Of a DNA stretch of 46,065 nt, positions 9,316 to 17,049 are shown piece after piece. Each line of letters starts with the position of its first letter. Within the stretch, counting starts at the first letter, position 1. The notes beneath the pieces are model-generated. The model worked only from the letters and a program-made list of their open reading frames with translations, did not search any database and was not told the DNA's origin. This DNA is from Clostridium saudiense. Its GTDB lineage: Bacteria > Bacillota > Clostridia > Clostridiales > Clostridiaceae. The translations under genes were made by a program, and so were the position numbers. The stretch spans positions 1-46,065 of the forward strand of contig NZ_CBYM010000027.1 of assembly GCF_000577815.1 (NCBI RefSeq). Direction: 5' to 3'.

Positions 9316-9557
9316 AAAAATCTCTCCTAAGTTTCAATAATAATGTTATCATTTGTAAAAATGAATTAGTAAATTAAATTTATAAACATTATTTTACTAT
9401 TCAACTAATAATCAATTTAGTTAATAATCTCTACTAATAAATTAAAATATAGATTATTATTAAATTTTTAATTACTTCTATTTAGTATTCTTATACTTAT
9501 AAAATAAACTACTTATTGTTATAACATAATTAAATATGTTTTTCTACATTAATTAAA

Positions 9558-9587
9558 ATAAGCCTGCTCATGATTGAACAGACTTAT
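9558..9587 (-). terminator. Rho-independent terminator of zapA
   Basis: On the minus strand ATAAGTCTGTTCA, a four-base loop and TGAGCAGGCTTAT form a 13-bp stem with two G-U pairs, followed by TTTTAATT. The stem overlaps the zapA stop codon. The 240 bases from here to the U32 start codon are AT-rich, and I see no gene in them. Confidence 0.65.
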
Positions 9588-10594
9588 CTTAATAGTGGGT
9601 TTTTTTCTCTTTTTTCAACCGCTAAATTGAATTGACTATCCATTAACTTCTTTTCTAAATCTAATACCTTGTATTTGAAGTTTTGTAATTGGAAATTAAT
9701 TTCCTTATTACGAGATTTGAATAGCTCTTTTTTATTTAATGCATCTTGCAAATCATTTTCTAAAATAGAAATTTTATTTTCTAATATATTTTTTTCTTCT
9801 AAGCTTTGTTTAATATTAAGTTCTTTAAATTCTTTAAGCTCAGCTTCTTTAAATTTAATACACTCATTTAGAGTTGATATATTTTCCTGTAGTTCTGTAT
9901 TTTGATTAGTATAATCTTTAATTTTTAAATTGAAACTTTCTATTTTTTCTTTTAAATCATCATTTTCATCGCTAAGCATAACATTTATTTTTTGAGTTTT
10001 TTGTAACTTATTTGAAAGTTCATCATACTCTTCTATAGCAACTCTACTATTTATTTCTTCTGTACAATTTTTAATGGTTGTTTCTAATTTTATATTATCA
10101 GAACTTAATTTTTGAACTTCTTCATTTAAGGTATTATTTTCAAATGTTAAATCATTATTTAATTTAGTTAATTCTTCGATTTTTTTCATTAATTCTGAAT
10201 TAAGTGTTTTAATTTCTTCGTGTTCTTTTAACTTTTCTTCCATTTGGAATATCATTGAATTTAAGGAATCTACCTCGGCAGCTCTAGCTTTTGCAGTCTC
10301 ATCTATCTCAACTTTTAATTCTCTTAAACGTTCTTTAAGTGTTAAATGACGTTCTTCAAGAGAATTTTTTTTCTTAGTTATATTTCCAATTTCTAAATCA
10401 CATTTAAAAAGTTCATCTGCTATATTAACAGCAGTTAAAACAGCTGCAGAACTTGTACTAAGTTTTTTATTACTTCCAGAAATTTCTCTAATTTTAGTAT
10501 CAACGTAAGCTGCAACGTCTAACAAATATTTTTCGTCTTCTTTTCCTCTTAAGTTGTATTCGACACCATTTATTATAACCGTTACCGTATTCAT
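9584..10594 (-). CDS. zapA: Cell division protein ZapA with long coiled-coil extension
   Basis: A 336-residue protein. Residues 1 to about 80 are a ZapA domain ('NTVTVIINGVEYNLRG', then 'YLLDVAAYVDTKIREI' and 'VLTAVNIADELFK'). ZapA binds and bundles FtsZ at the division septum. Residues from about 66 to 330 form an almost unbroken charged coiled coil. Ordinary ZapA is about 85-110 residues, so this version is roughly three times longer. I chose the inner ATG because GAGAGGTG lies just upstream; an extension of 11 codons has no ribosome site. It is probably a single-gene unit with its own extended -10 promoter and terminator. ZapA, U32 and MutS2 are often neighbours in Firmicutes. Confidence 0.88.
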   Translation of the reverse strand: MNTVTVIINGVEYNLRGKEDEKYLLDVAAYVDTKIREISGSNKKLSTSSAAVLTAVNIADELFKCDLEIGNITKKKNSLEERHLTLKERLRELKVEIDETAKARAAEVDSLNSMIFQMEEKLKEHEEIKTLNSELMKKIEELTKLNNDLTFENNTLNEEVQKLSSDNIKLETTIKNCTEEINSRVAIEEYDELSNKLQKTQKINVMLSDENDDLKEKIESFNLKIKDYTNQNTELQENISTLNECIKFKEAELKEFKELNIKQSLEEKNILENKISILENDLQDALNKKELFKSRNKEINFQLQNFKYKVLDLEKKLMDSQFNLAVEKREKNPLLR

Positions 10595-10626
10595 CTTACA
10601 CCTCTCAACATTTTGATTATGAGTCA

Positions 10627-10635
10627 ATTATACCA
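10627..10635 (-). promoter_or_regulatory. Predicted extended -10 promoter of zapA
   Basis: TGG-TATAAT on the minus strand (-10 at 10627-10632), giving a leader of about 26 bases. No good -35 is visible, which fits an extended -10 promoter. Confidence 0.45.
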
Positions 10636-10782
10636 CAAATAGCAGGAAATAACTATATAATACCTTAAATTGATTAATTCATTATAAATTGCTATACTTT
10701 TAATAACTATCTTTTCATTTTATAGTCGAAAGAGTTTATTAACTGAATTAAAAACATGAATTTCACTTATGAGGTGTTAAAT

Positions 10783-11688
10783 ATGAATGATATAAATTTA
10801 TTAAATAGTTGTAATTTATGTATTAGAAATTGCAAAGTAAATAGAAATCAAAATGTTATGGGAGTATGCAAAACATATAATAAAATTAAGATTGCACGAG
10901 CTGATTTGCATTTCTGGGAAGAACCTTGTATTTCAGGAGAAAATGGTTCGGGGGCAGTATTTTTTTCAAATTGCAATTTGAAATGTGTATTTTGTCAAAA
11001 CTCTAAAATATCCCAAAATGGATATGGTAAGGAAATCACTATAAATAGACTTGCAGAAATATTTATGGAATTACAAAATAAAGGAGCAAATAATATTAAT
11101 TTAGTCACACCAACTCATTATGTTCCTATGATTATTGAATCCATAAAAATAGCAAAAAAAAATGGGCTAGCCTTGCCAATAGTTTATAATACAAATTCTA
11201 TTGATACTATAGATACTATTAAATCATTAGAAGGATATATTGATATTTATTTACCTGATTTCAAATATTTTAGTGATAAATATTCATTGAAATATTCAAA
11301 GGTAAAGAACTATTCAAAAAATGCAATCGAAATAATATCAGAAATGGTTAGACAAGTAGGTCCTCCTGTGTTTGATAATAACGGAATAATGAAAAAAGGA
11401 GTAATTGTTAGGCATTTAATGTTACCAGGGTTACTTTTTGATTCAAAAAAAGTTATAGATTTAATTTATAATACATTTAATGATAAGGTATATATTTCAT
11501 TGATGAATCAATATACTCCATTGTATAATGCAAAGGATTATCCCGAAATTAACAAATCAATAAATCCTAAAGTTTATGATTCTTTAATAAATTATGCATT
11601 ATCTATTGGTGTTAAAAATGGTTTTATCCAAGATGCCGGAACTGATACAGAAGATTTTGTACCTGACTTTAACAATAAAGGTGTTTAA
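10783..11688 (+). CDS. PflX-like radical SAM protein
   Basis: A 301-residue radical SAM enzyme. The cluster motif is CNLKCVFC (Cys64, Cys68, Cys71). Before it lie further cysteines (10, 13, 17, 29, 49) in 'CNLCIRNCKVNRNQNVMGVC', and an 'ENGSGAVFFSNCNLKC' entry to the barrel. This arrangement matches the PflX group (COG1313), homologues of pyruvate formate-lyase activating enzymes whose substrate is unknown. No pyruvate formate-lyase gene is next to it. I start it at the second ATG because GAGGTG is eight bases upstream; an extension of nine codons has no ribosome site. It is monocistronic and divergent from zapA. Confidence 0.85.
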   Translation: MNDINLLNSCNLCIRNCKVNRNQNVMGVCKTYNKIKIARADLHFWEEPCISGENGSGAVFFSNCNLKCVFCQNSKISQNGYGKEITINRLAEIFMELQNKGANNINLVTPTHYVPMIIESIKIAKKNGLALPIVYNTNSIDTIDTIKSLEGYIDIYLPDFKYFSDKYSLKYSKVKNYSKNAIEIISEMVRQVGPPVFDNNGIMKKGVIVRHLMLPGLLFDSKKVIDLIYNTFNDKVYISLMNQYTPLYNAKDYPEINKSINPKVYDSLINYALSIGVKNGFIQDAGTDTEDFVPDFNNKGV

Positions 11689-11697
11689 GGGATAGTA

Positions 11698-12222
11698 TTA
11701 AACTATCCCTACTTTACTAACTACACCATCTACTATTTGTTTTCTTTTTTGATTTAAATATTCTCCATAAAGATGTTCTTGCTCATCTAAATCAGTAATA
11801 TTTTCTATATTATTAACACTAGATAACACTAATTTATTTATATCAAGTCTATAAGTCTTATTTATGCTTGCATAAATTTTATTATATTCCTCTAATCCTC
11901 TTGTCTTTTTATACTTTCTAATTAATGAATCTAATGATGTATCGTACTTCTTTATTTTATATACAATTGAATTTAATGTTGTTAGTTTATTTCTCAAGAA
12001 ATGTTTTTCATATTCTTGTTTAAGTTGAATTAATTCGTTAATTGTATATTCTGAATCATTTATAGTAAACTTTAAAGTTTCACCTTTAAAAGCCATATCT
12101 AAGATATCATTTATAATTTCATCATTAGTTTTATTGTATAAATTTTCATTTGCCCCAACAATTTCAAGGCCTTTTTTTAATTGATTGATTTTCTCATTTA
12201 ATAAATTATTATTTATATTCAT
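11698..12222 (-). CDS. Unrecognised helical protein
   Basis: A 174-residue protein that I do not recognise. It is almost wholly alpha-helical by composition, with many Asn, Lys, Leu and Glu and no cysteine, signal peptide or membrane segment. 'LNSIVYKIKKYDTSLDSLIRKYKK' marks a central amphipathic helix. The start at 12222 has GGAGGGATATT before it; an ATG five codons upstream is possible, but the long 24-codon extension has no ribosome site. It converges with the radical SAM gene, only nine bases away. A promoter (-35 TTTACA 12310-12315, 18 bp, -10 TATAAT 12286-12291) is visible upstream. Confidence 0.65.
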   Translation of the reverse strand: MNINNNLLNEKINQLKKGLEIVGANENLYNKTNDEIINDILDMAFKGETLKFTINDSEYTINELIQLKQEYEKHFLRNKLTTLNSIVYKIKKYDTSLDSLIRKYKKTRGLEEYNKIYASINKTYRLDINKLVLSSVNNIENITDLDEQEHLYGEYLNQKRKQIVDGVVSKVGIV

Positions 12223-12261
12223 AATATCCCTCCACATTATATTACTACTTTTTCTTTGGTA

Positions 12262-12281
12262 TTTGCATAAATATATGCAAA
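12262..12281. repeat. 8-bp inverted repeat in the leader of the 11698-12222 gene
   Basis: TTTGCATA, a four-base loop and TATGCAAA. It lies just downstream of the predicted -10 (12286-12291), within the first 25 transcribed bases. It could be an operator or a 5' stem that stabilises the mRNA. Confidence 0.4.
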
Positions 12282-12285
12282 GTTG

Positions 12286-12315
12286 ATTATACAAGATAAT
12301 AATAGGAGTTGTAAA
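12286..12315 (-). promoter_or_regulatory. Predicted promoter of the 11698-12222 gene
   Basis: -35 TTTACA (12310-12315), 18-bp spacer, -10 TATAAT (12286-12291), about 64 bases before the start codon. Confidence 0.5.
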
Positions 12316-12439
12316 ATATATTTATGTAAATAATATAATTTCCTACTAAAAAGTATTATTAAATTCATATGAAATTCCAATTTCATTTTTATGGATTTTG
12401 TCCTATAATATAGGCAAAAGGGTTAGGGAGGAATTAAAT

Positions 12440-12742
12440 ATGATTTTAAGATGTATAAATAATAATTTATGCGATAGTTTAACTTTAAACAAGGAATATT
12501 ATGTTATTGAGGAGACTTCTGATTATTATGTAGTAATCGATGATTCGCAAAATGAAACTACTTGTAAAAAATCTAGATTTACAATTGTTGAAGACAATGA
12601 CTTATCTAAGAAATGTAAGGCAACTATTAATGAATTAGCTTATCAGTTAGATAATGAATTTAAAGACATAAAGAATTTTACAATTAGAAAAAATTCTAAA
12701 GGTGAAATTAAGGAAATTAGTGTTAAATTTAAATATGAATAA
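12440..12742 (+). CDS. Small protein of unknown function, possible SH3-like fold
   Basis: A 100-residue cytosolic protein. The first half, 'LTLNKEYYVIEETSDYYVVID', alternates strands and aromatic residues in the way small SH3-like barrels do. The second half has a helix and a 'TIRKNSKGEIKEISVKF' strand pair. I do not recognise a named family. The start is set by GGGAGGAATTAAAT before the ATG; an upstream TTG has no ribosome site and overlaps a TATAAT that may be the gene's own -10. A strong terminator follows directly. Confidence 0.65.
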   Translation: MILRCINNNLCDSLTLNKEYYVIEETSDYYVVIDDSQNETTCKKSRFTIVEDNDLSKKCKATINELAYQLDNEFKDIKNFTIRKNSKGEIKEISVKFKYE

Positions 12743-12743
12743 T

Positions 12744-12785
12744 AAAAAGAATGTTATTAGAGTTATTTCTAATAACATTCTTTTT
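12744..12785. terminator. Bidirectional rho-independent terminator
   Basis: An 18-bp perfect stem (12744-12761 with 12768-12785) and a six-base loop, with A tracts before it and T tracts after it. It follows the stop of the small plus-strand gene directly and can also end htpG transcription from the other side. Confidence 0.8.
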
Positions 12786-12833
12786 CGTTGTTAAGGGAAT
12801 ATTATAAATATTACCTGGGAAATTTTTCAATAA

Positions 12834-14714
12834 CTATTTCATTAATTTACAGATGTCGTTAGTAAATTCAACTGGATCTGATATGCTTAATCCTTCAATT
12901 AATAATGCTTGATTATATAAAATATTAGTATATAAATTCAATTTATCTTTATCATTTTCATAGGCATCCTTTAATGCTTTAAAAACTTCATGATTAGCAT
13001 TTACTTCAAGTACCTTATCTGCTTTTACACCTTGTGCATTAGGCATTTGATTTAATACCTTTTCCATTTCAATTGATAAATCTCCTTCATTTGATAAACA
13101 AACAGGATGATTTTTTAATCTCTTAGAAATCTTAACAGCACTAATCTTTCCATTTAAGATATCTTTCATTGAATCAAATAATGCTTTGTTTTCTGCATCA
13201 TTTTCCTCTTCTTTTATTTCTGCATCATTATTTTCAATACCTAAATCACTGCTTGACACTGATTTAAATTCTTTATCTTTATACTTCATAAGCATTTTAA
13301 TAGCAAATTCATCAATATCATCAGTAAAGTATAATATTTCATATCCTTTATCAAGTAATAATTCTGTTTGAGGAAGTTTTTCTATTCTATCAATAGATTC
13401 TCCAGCAGCATAATAAATATACTTTTGGTCATCAGACATTCTTGTTACATATTCATCTAAAGTAGTCATCTTCTTTTCTTTTGATGAATAGAACATTAGT
13501 AAGTCTTGAAGAACATCTTTTTCTGCACCAAAGTTATCATACACACCAAATTTAAGTGTTCTTCCAAAAGCAGTATAGAACTTTTCATAGCTTTCTCTAT
13601 CATTTCTAAGCATTTTTTCAAGTTCGCTTTTTATTTTATTTTTTATATTTTTTGCAATAAATCTTAATTGTCTATCATGTTGTAATATTTCTCTTGAAAT
13701 ATTTAATGATAAATCTTCAGAGTCAACTATACCTTTTACAAATCCAAAGTAGTCAGGTAATAAATCAGAACATTTATTCATGATCATTACTCCATTAGAA
13801 TAAAGCTCTAACCCCTTTTCATAATCCTTTGTATAAAAATCATAAGGCATATTTTCCGGAATATATAAAATTGCATTATAGCTAACTGTTCCATCAACAC
13901 TTAAATGAATATGTTTTAAAGGTTTATCGAAGCCATAGTGTTTTTCTTTATAGAAGTTATCATAGTCTTCTGTAGTAAGTTCATTTTTGTTTTTTCTCCA
14001 AATAGGAACCATGCTGTTTACTACTTTTTCTTCTATAATATCTTCATATTCGTTTTCTGAACCTTCTTTAAGTCTTCTTTCAGTTATATCCATTTTAATT
14101 GGATAACGAATAAAGTCAGAGTATTTCTTAATTAATGTTCTAATTTTATATTCTTCTAAATATTCATCAAAATTTTCATCTTCACTATTTTCTTTTACAT
14201 GTAAAATTATATCTGTACCAATAGAATCTTTATAACATGGTTCTATTGTATATCCATCAACACCACATGATTCCCATTTATACGCTTCATTGCTTCCATA
14301 TGCTTTACTTATAACAGTAACTTTATCTGCAATTAAGAAAGATGAATAGAATCCTACACCAAATTGTCCTATGATATCATAACCATCTTTAATTTCATTT
14401 TCTTTTTTAAATTTTAATGAACCACTTTTAGCTATAACACCTAAGTTATCATCAAGCTCTTCTTTAGTCATACCTATACCAGTATCACTAATTTTTATTG
14501 TTCTTGAATCCTTATCAAGAGTTACTTTGATGAAATAATTATCTTTGTCAAAGTTTATATTTTCATCTACTAATGCTTTGTAATATATTTTGTCAATTGC
14601 ATCACTTGCATTTGATATTAACTCTCTTAAGAAGATCTCTCTATGAGTGTAAATTGAATTAATCATTAAATCTAATAATCTTTTTGATTCTGCTTTAAAT
14701 TGTTTTGTTTCCAT
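12834..14714 (-). CDS. htpG: Molecular chaperone HtpG (Hsp90)
   Basis: A 626-residue Hsp90, the normal bacterial length. The N-terminal Bergerat ATP site shows '[15 protein letters not shown]', '[10 protein letters not shown]' and '[16 protein letters not shown]'. The middle domain has '[12 protein letters not shown]' and '[21 protein letters not shown]', with the catalytic-loop '[15 protein letters not shown]'. A short acidic linker and the dimerisation domain follow. The ATG is chosen because AAGGAGAG lies nine bases upstream; a 14-codon extension runs into the CIRCE operator and is rejected. It is monocistronic, with a TTGACA promoter and a perfect CIRCE element, so HrcA repression during non-stress growth is likely. 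Confidence 0.96.
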   Translation of the reverse strand: METKQFKAESKRLLDLMINSIYTHREIFLRELISNASDAIDKIYYKALVDENINFDKDNYFIKVTLDKDSRTIKISDTGIGMTKEELDDNLGVIAKSGSLKFKKENEIKDGYDIIGQFGVGFYSSFLIADKVTVISKAYGSNEAYKWESCGVDGYTIEPCYKDSIGTDIILHVKENSEDENFDEYLEEYKIRTLIKKYSDFIRYPIKMDITERRLKEGSENEYEDIIEEKVVNSMVPIWRKNKNELTTEDYDNFYKEKHYGFDKPLKHIHLSVDGTVSYNAILYIPENMPYDFYTKDYEKGLELYSNGVMIMNKCSDLLPDYFGFVKGIVDSEDLSLNISREILQHDRQLRFIAKNIKNKIKSELEKMLRNDRESYEKFYTAFGRTLKFGVYDNFGAEKDVLQDLLMFYSSKEKKMTTLDEYVTRMSDDQKYIYYAAGESIDRIEKLPQTELLLDKGYEILYFTDDIDEFAIKMLMKYKDKEFKSVSSSDLGIENNDAEIKEEENDAENKALFDSMKDILNGKISAVKISKRLKNHPVCLSNEGDLSIEMEKVLNQMPNAQGVKADKVLEVNANHEVFKALKDAYENDKDKLNLYTNILYNQALLIEGLSISDPVEFTNDICKLMK

Positions 14715-14749
14715 AAAACTCTCTCCTTTTTTAATCTCATAAGTTATTG

Positions 14750-14776
14750 TTAGCACTCAATAACAATGAGTGCTAA
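14750..14776 (-). promoter_or_regulatory. CIRCE operator (HrcA box) of htpG
   Basis: TTAGCACTC, nine bases, GAGTGCTAA: a perfect match to the CIRCE consensus bound by the heat-shock repressor HrcA. It begins 14 bases downstream of the predicted -10, so it covers the start of the transcript, as at groESL and dnaK operons. It ends 35 bases before the htpG start codon. Confidence 0.95.
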
Positions 14777-14789
14777 TACTATAATAATT

Positions 14790-14817
14790 ATTTTACTACT
14801 TTAATTTTCATTGTCAA
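14790..14817 (-). promoter_or_regulatory. Predicted promoter of htpG
   Basis: -35 TTGACA (14812-14817, perfect), 16-bp spacer, -10 TAAAAT (14790-14795) on the minus strand, directly upstream of the CIRCE operator. Confidence 0.75.
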
Positions 14818-14820
14818 TAT

Positions 14821-14873
14821 TATTAATAAAGTATTTACAAAAAAGTAAAAACAATGATAATACTTTATTAATA
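14821..14873. repeat. 15-bp perfect inverted repeat between htpG and the DUF4870-like gene
   Basis: TATTAATAAAGTATT (14821-14835) and its exact complement (14859-14873), 23 bases apart. The arms touch the -35 (TTTACA, 14834-14839) and -10 (GATAAT, 14856-14861) of a plausible plus-strand promoter for the membrane protein gene. No T tract follows, so an operator is more likely than a terminator. Confidence 0.6.
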
Positions 14874-14918
14874 TAAATAATATACTTTACTATATTATTT
14901 ATATTTGGAGGAATTATT

Positions 14919-15323
14919 ACGGATAAAAGCCATTTAAAGATAAATAGTATTTCATGTGTATTAGAAAATAGATTGATTATAATTTCTGTATATGTAATAC
15001 CAATACTTTTACTATTTCATTCAAAGTTATGTTATGTTAACTGGTTATATCCAATAATTGTTTATTATTTTAATTCTAACAAGAAGCATATTAAGTATTA
15101 CTGTAAAAAAGCATTTATACTGCAATTCATTTATTTTATACTCAATATATTTTTTATAATATTAATAAAATATTTAATTAATTATGCTTTAAGAATTCCA
15201 TATCCTATTTATACACTAAAATTAATTAGTACATTTATGCCACCAATTATATTTATTAATACTGCAATATTTGTAATATTATCGTTTTCATATATAATTA
15301 ATGCTTATAATGAAAAGTATTAA
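14919..15323 (+). CDS. DUF4870-like small membrane protein, apparent ACG start
   Basis: The reading frame gives 134 residues if it begins at ACG 14919. It has three or four hydrophobic segments (about 21-35, 63-86 and 102-125) and the 'YYCKKAFILQFIYFILNIFF' block seen in small DUF4870/Tic20-like membrane proteins. GGAGG (14908-14912) is correctly spaced for the ACG. There is no ATG, GTG or TTG in frame until TTG 14973, which has no ribosome site and would cut off 18 residues. So either ACG (or the adjacent ATT) is used, or a point change has weakened the start. A promoter and inverted repeat lie upstream and a terminator downstream. Confidence 0.6.
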   Translation, partial: TDKSHLKINSISCVLENRLIIISVYVIPILLLFHSKLCYVNWLYPIIVYYFNSNKKHIKYYCKKAFILQFIYFILNIFFIILIKYLINYALRIPYPIYTLKLISTFMPPIIFINTAIFVILSFSYIINAYNEKY

Positions 15324-15335
15324 CTAAAATTAAAA

Positions 15336-15382
15336 CTACACAAATTATAAATAGATTTTATGATGATTTATAATTTATGTAG
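15336..15382 (+). terminator. Rho-independent terminator after the DUF4870-like gene
   Basis: CTACA-C-AAATTATAAAT pairs with ATTTATAATTT-A-TGTAG: a 17-bp stem with one mismatch, followed by CTTTATTTTTTT. It sits between convergent genes and may also serve the amylase gene. Confidence 0.75.
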
Positions 15383-15392
15383 CTTTATTTTT

Positions 15393-16745
15393 TTATTCTT
15401 CTTCTTTTAATATTTTACTACTAAAGGCTGGTATAGAAATGTTTAATTTATAGTCTTTTACATTTAGTTTTTCAGTTTTATCTAGTAGATTAATTAATGT
15501 ACTATTTGCAAAAGGTACATTAAATTGTAAAATTTCTTCTTTATTATCAAGGTTAAAAGCAATCAAAATCCATTTATCATTATATCCTCTTCCAAAAACA
15601 AATTGTTTATTTTTGACTAAAATTTCTTTATAACATCCTTGTGTTAATTCTATATTTTTAGTTCTAATAGATATTAAGTTAGAAATGAACTTTTCTATAT
15701 TTTTTGCATCAATATCATTTTCAAAATCCTCTAAAAATAATTCTGGTCTTAGGTTTAAATCACTTATCTTTCTATCACCTTCTATTGCCCACTCGCTTCC
15801 ATAGTAAATTGATGGTATTCCAGGAATAGTAAATAGTATTGTATAAATATTTTTTAAATATTCCTTTGTATTAACCATTGAAGCAATTCTATTTACATCA
15901 TGGTTATCAACAAAATTATACAAGTCTATATTTTTATAAATACCATAATCACCAAATTCTCTATTTAAGGAATAAGCGATTTCAAAATAATTTTTTTCAT
16001 TATGACCTGAATATAAACCTTTATATAGTTCATAATTGGTTGCTGAGTGTAACATTTCTGGTGAAGCTATACTATTATAGTCACCATGAATCATTTCGCC
16101 CATTAGCCAAAAATCATTTTTAAATTGAGTTGTTTTTTCTCTAAGTTCTTTTAAGAATTCTTTAGGTAATAAATATGCAACATCAAGTCGTATTCCATCT
16201 ATTTCAAATTCATTTATCCACTTTTCAATTACTTCAAAAAGATAATTTTTAACCTCTTTGTTATATAAGTTAAGTTTGACTAAATCATAATGTCCTTCCC
16301 ATCCTTCATAATAGAAGCCATCATTATAGTTACTATTTCCATTAAAATTAATATTAAACCATGATGTATATGGTGATTGAGATTTTTTATCTATAACATC
16401 TTTAAATGCCCAAAATTCACGTCCAACGTGGTTAAAGACTCCATCAACAATAACGCTAATATTATTATCGTGTAATTTTCTAACTAATTGTTTAAAGTCT
16501 GCGTTTGTTCCTAAACGATCATCTATTTTTAAATAATCAATGGTATCATATCCATGATAGGTAGATTGAAATAATGGTCCGAAGTAAATTGAATTTATTC
16601 CAAGTTGAGTGAAATGATTTATCCATTTATCATCAATCTTTGATAATCCAGCTTTTTTTGTATAATTTTTTTTATTATTTATCACACCGCAAAACCCTAA
16701 TGGATATATGTGATAAAATACTGAAGATTTTATTGAATTAATCAT
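15393..16745 (-). CDS. Intracellular GH13 alpha-amylase family glycosidase
   Basis: A 450-residue glycoside hydrolase of family 13. The conserved regions are DGVFNHVG (101-108), GIRLDVAY with nucleophile Asp188, MGEMIH with acid-base Glu217, and FVDNHDVNR with His282-Asp283. The barrel begins near residue 5, so there is no N-terminal carbohydrate module, and no signal peptide: the enzyme should be cytosolic and act on maltodextrins, glycogen or cyclodextrins. Which of these is its substrate is not decided by the motifs. The start is fixed by AGGAGGG before ATG 16745; an upstream ATG lacks a ribosome site. No sugar transporter is adjacent. Its leader has a hairpin and a ten-residue open frame. 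Confidence 0.9.
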   Translation of the reverse strand: MINSIKSSVFYHIYPLGFCGVINNKKNYTKKAGLSKIDDKWINHFTQLGINSIYFGPLFQSTYHGYDTIDYLKIDDRLGTNADFKQLVRKLHDNNISVIVDGVFNHVGREFWAFKDVIDKKSQSPYTSWFNINFNGNSNYNDGFYYEGWEGHYDLVKLNLYNKEVKNYLFEVIEKWINEFEIDGIRLDVAYLLPKEFLKELREKTTQFKNDFWLMGEMIHGDYNSIASPEMLHSATNYELYKGLYSGHNEKNYFEIAYSLNREFGDYGIYKNIDLYNFVDNHDVNRIASMVNTKEYLKNIYTILFTIPGIPSIYYGSEWAIEGDRKISDLNLRPELFLEDFENDIDAKNIEKFISNLISIRTKNIELTQGCYKEILVKNKQFVFGRGYNDKWILIAFNLDNKEEILQFNVPFANSTLINLLDKTEKLNVKDYKLNISIPAFSSKILKEEE

Positions 16746-16845
16746 GTTATACCCTCCTAAAATTAAATTATTAGTAATCATAATTTAAAATTTCTACAAT
16801 ATAATATATAATATCAAAAAACTCATAATATTCTCCTATATATAT

Positions 16846-16885
16846 AGCCTTTCAGCTTATAATTATTATATTTGTCTGAAAGGCT
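16846..16885 (-). repeat. 10-bp perfect stem in the amylase leader
   Basis: AGCCTTTCAG (16846-16855) and CTGAAAGGCT (16876-16885) with a 20-base AT-rich loop. It lies about 100 bases upstream of the amylase start codon. No T tract follows on either strand, so it may be an operator or an mRNA structure rather than a terminator. Confidence 0.45.
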
Positions 16886-16937
16886 CAATTTTATAACTAT
16901 AAAAAAAATTATTTTTAGTGTATAAAATAGAAAAAGT

Positions 16938-17002
16938 GGTAATAATTATTAATGTAAGATACATTTTGTGTATTGAGCTACACATACCTCTGTATAATTA
17001 CC
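16938..17002. other. Unrecognised nested-hairpin element
   Basis: An outer stem GGTAAT-A-ATTAT / ATAATTACC encloses two consecutive perfect hairpins: AATGTA-AGA-TACATT (16951-16965) and TGTGTA-TTGAGC-TACACA (16967-16984). The arrangement resembles a three-way junction. It matches no RNA family that I know and is not a tRNA. It lies between the fatty acid operon terminator and the amylase leader. Confidence 0.35.
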
Positions 17003-17007
17003 TTAAA

Positions 17008-17049
17008 AAATAAAGGAACAGGTTAAATAAATAACTTGTTCCTTTATTT
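17008..17049 (-). terminator. Rho-independent terminator of the fab-acc operon
   Basis: On the minus strand AAATAAAGGAACAAGTT pairs with AACCTGTTCCTTTATTT (17 bp, one mismatch, eight-base loop), followed by a T tract (TTATTTTTTAAGG). It starts at the accA stop codon. Confidence 0.85.

Larger units (their letters stand above)
16746..17048. other. Intergenic region with three RNA-like structures
   Basis: These 303 bases hold, from left to right: the amylase leader with a ten-codon open frame (16794-16826, minus strand, AGGAGA before ATG), a 10-bp perfect stem AGCCTTTCAG/CTGAAAGGCT (16846-16885), an unrecognised element of nested hairpins (16938-17002), and the terminator of the fatty acid operon (17008-17049). 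I see no protein gene of normal size. Confidence 0.5.

Noticed and set aside
14715..14756. Extension of HtpG by 14 residues
   Set aside because: The extension overlaps the CIRCE operator and has no ribosome site, while the inner ATG has AAGGAG.
16938..17002. A tRNA gene, because one strand contains a D-arm-like GTGTAGCTCAATACAC
   Set aside because: There is no TPsiC arm (GGTTCGAATCC-type), no proper anticodon arm and no matching acceptor stem.
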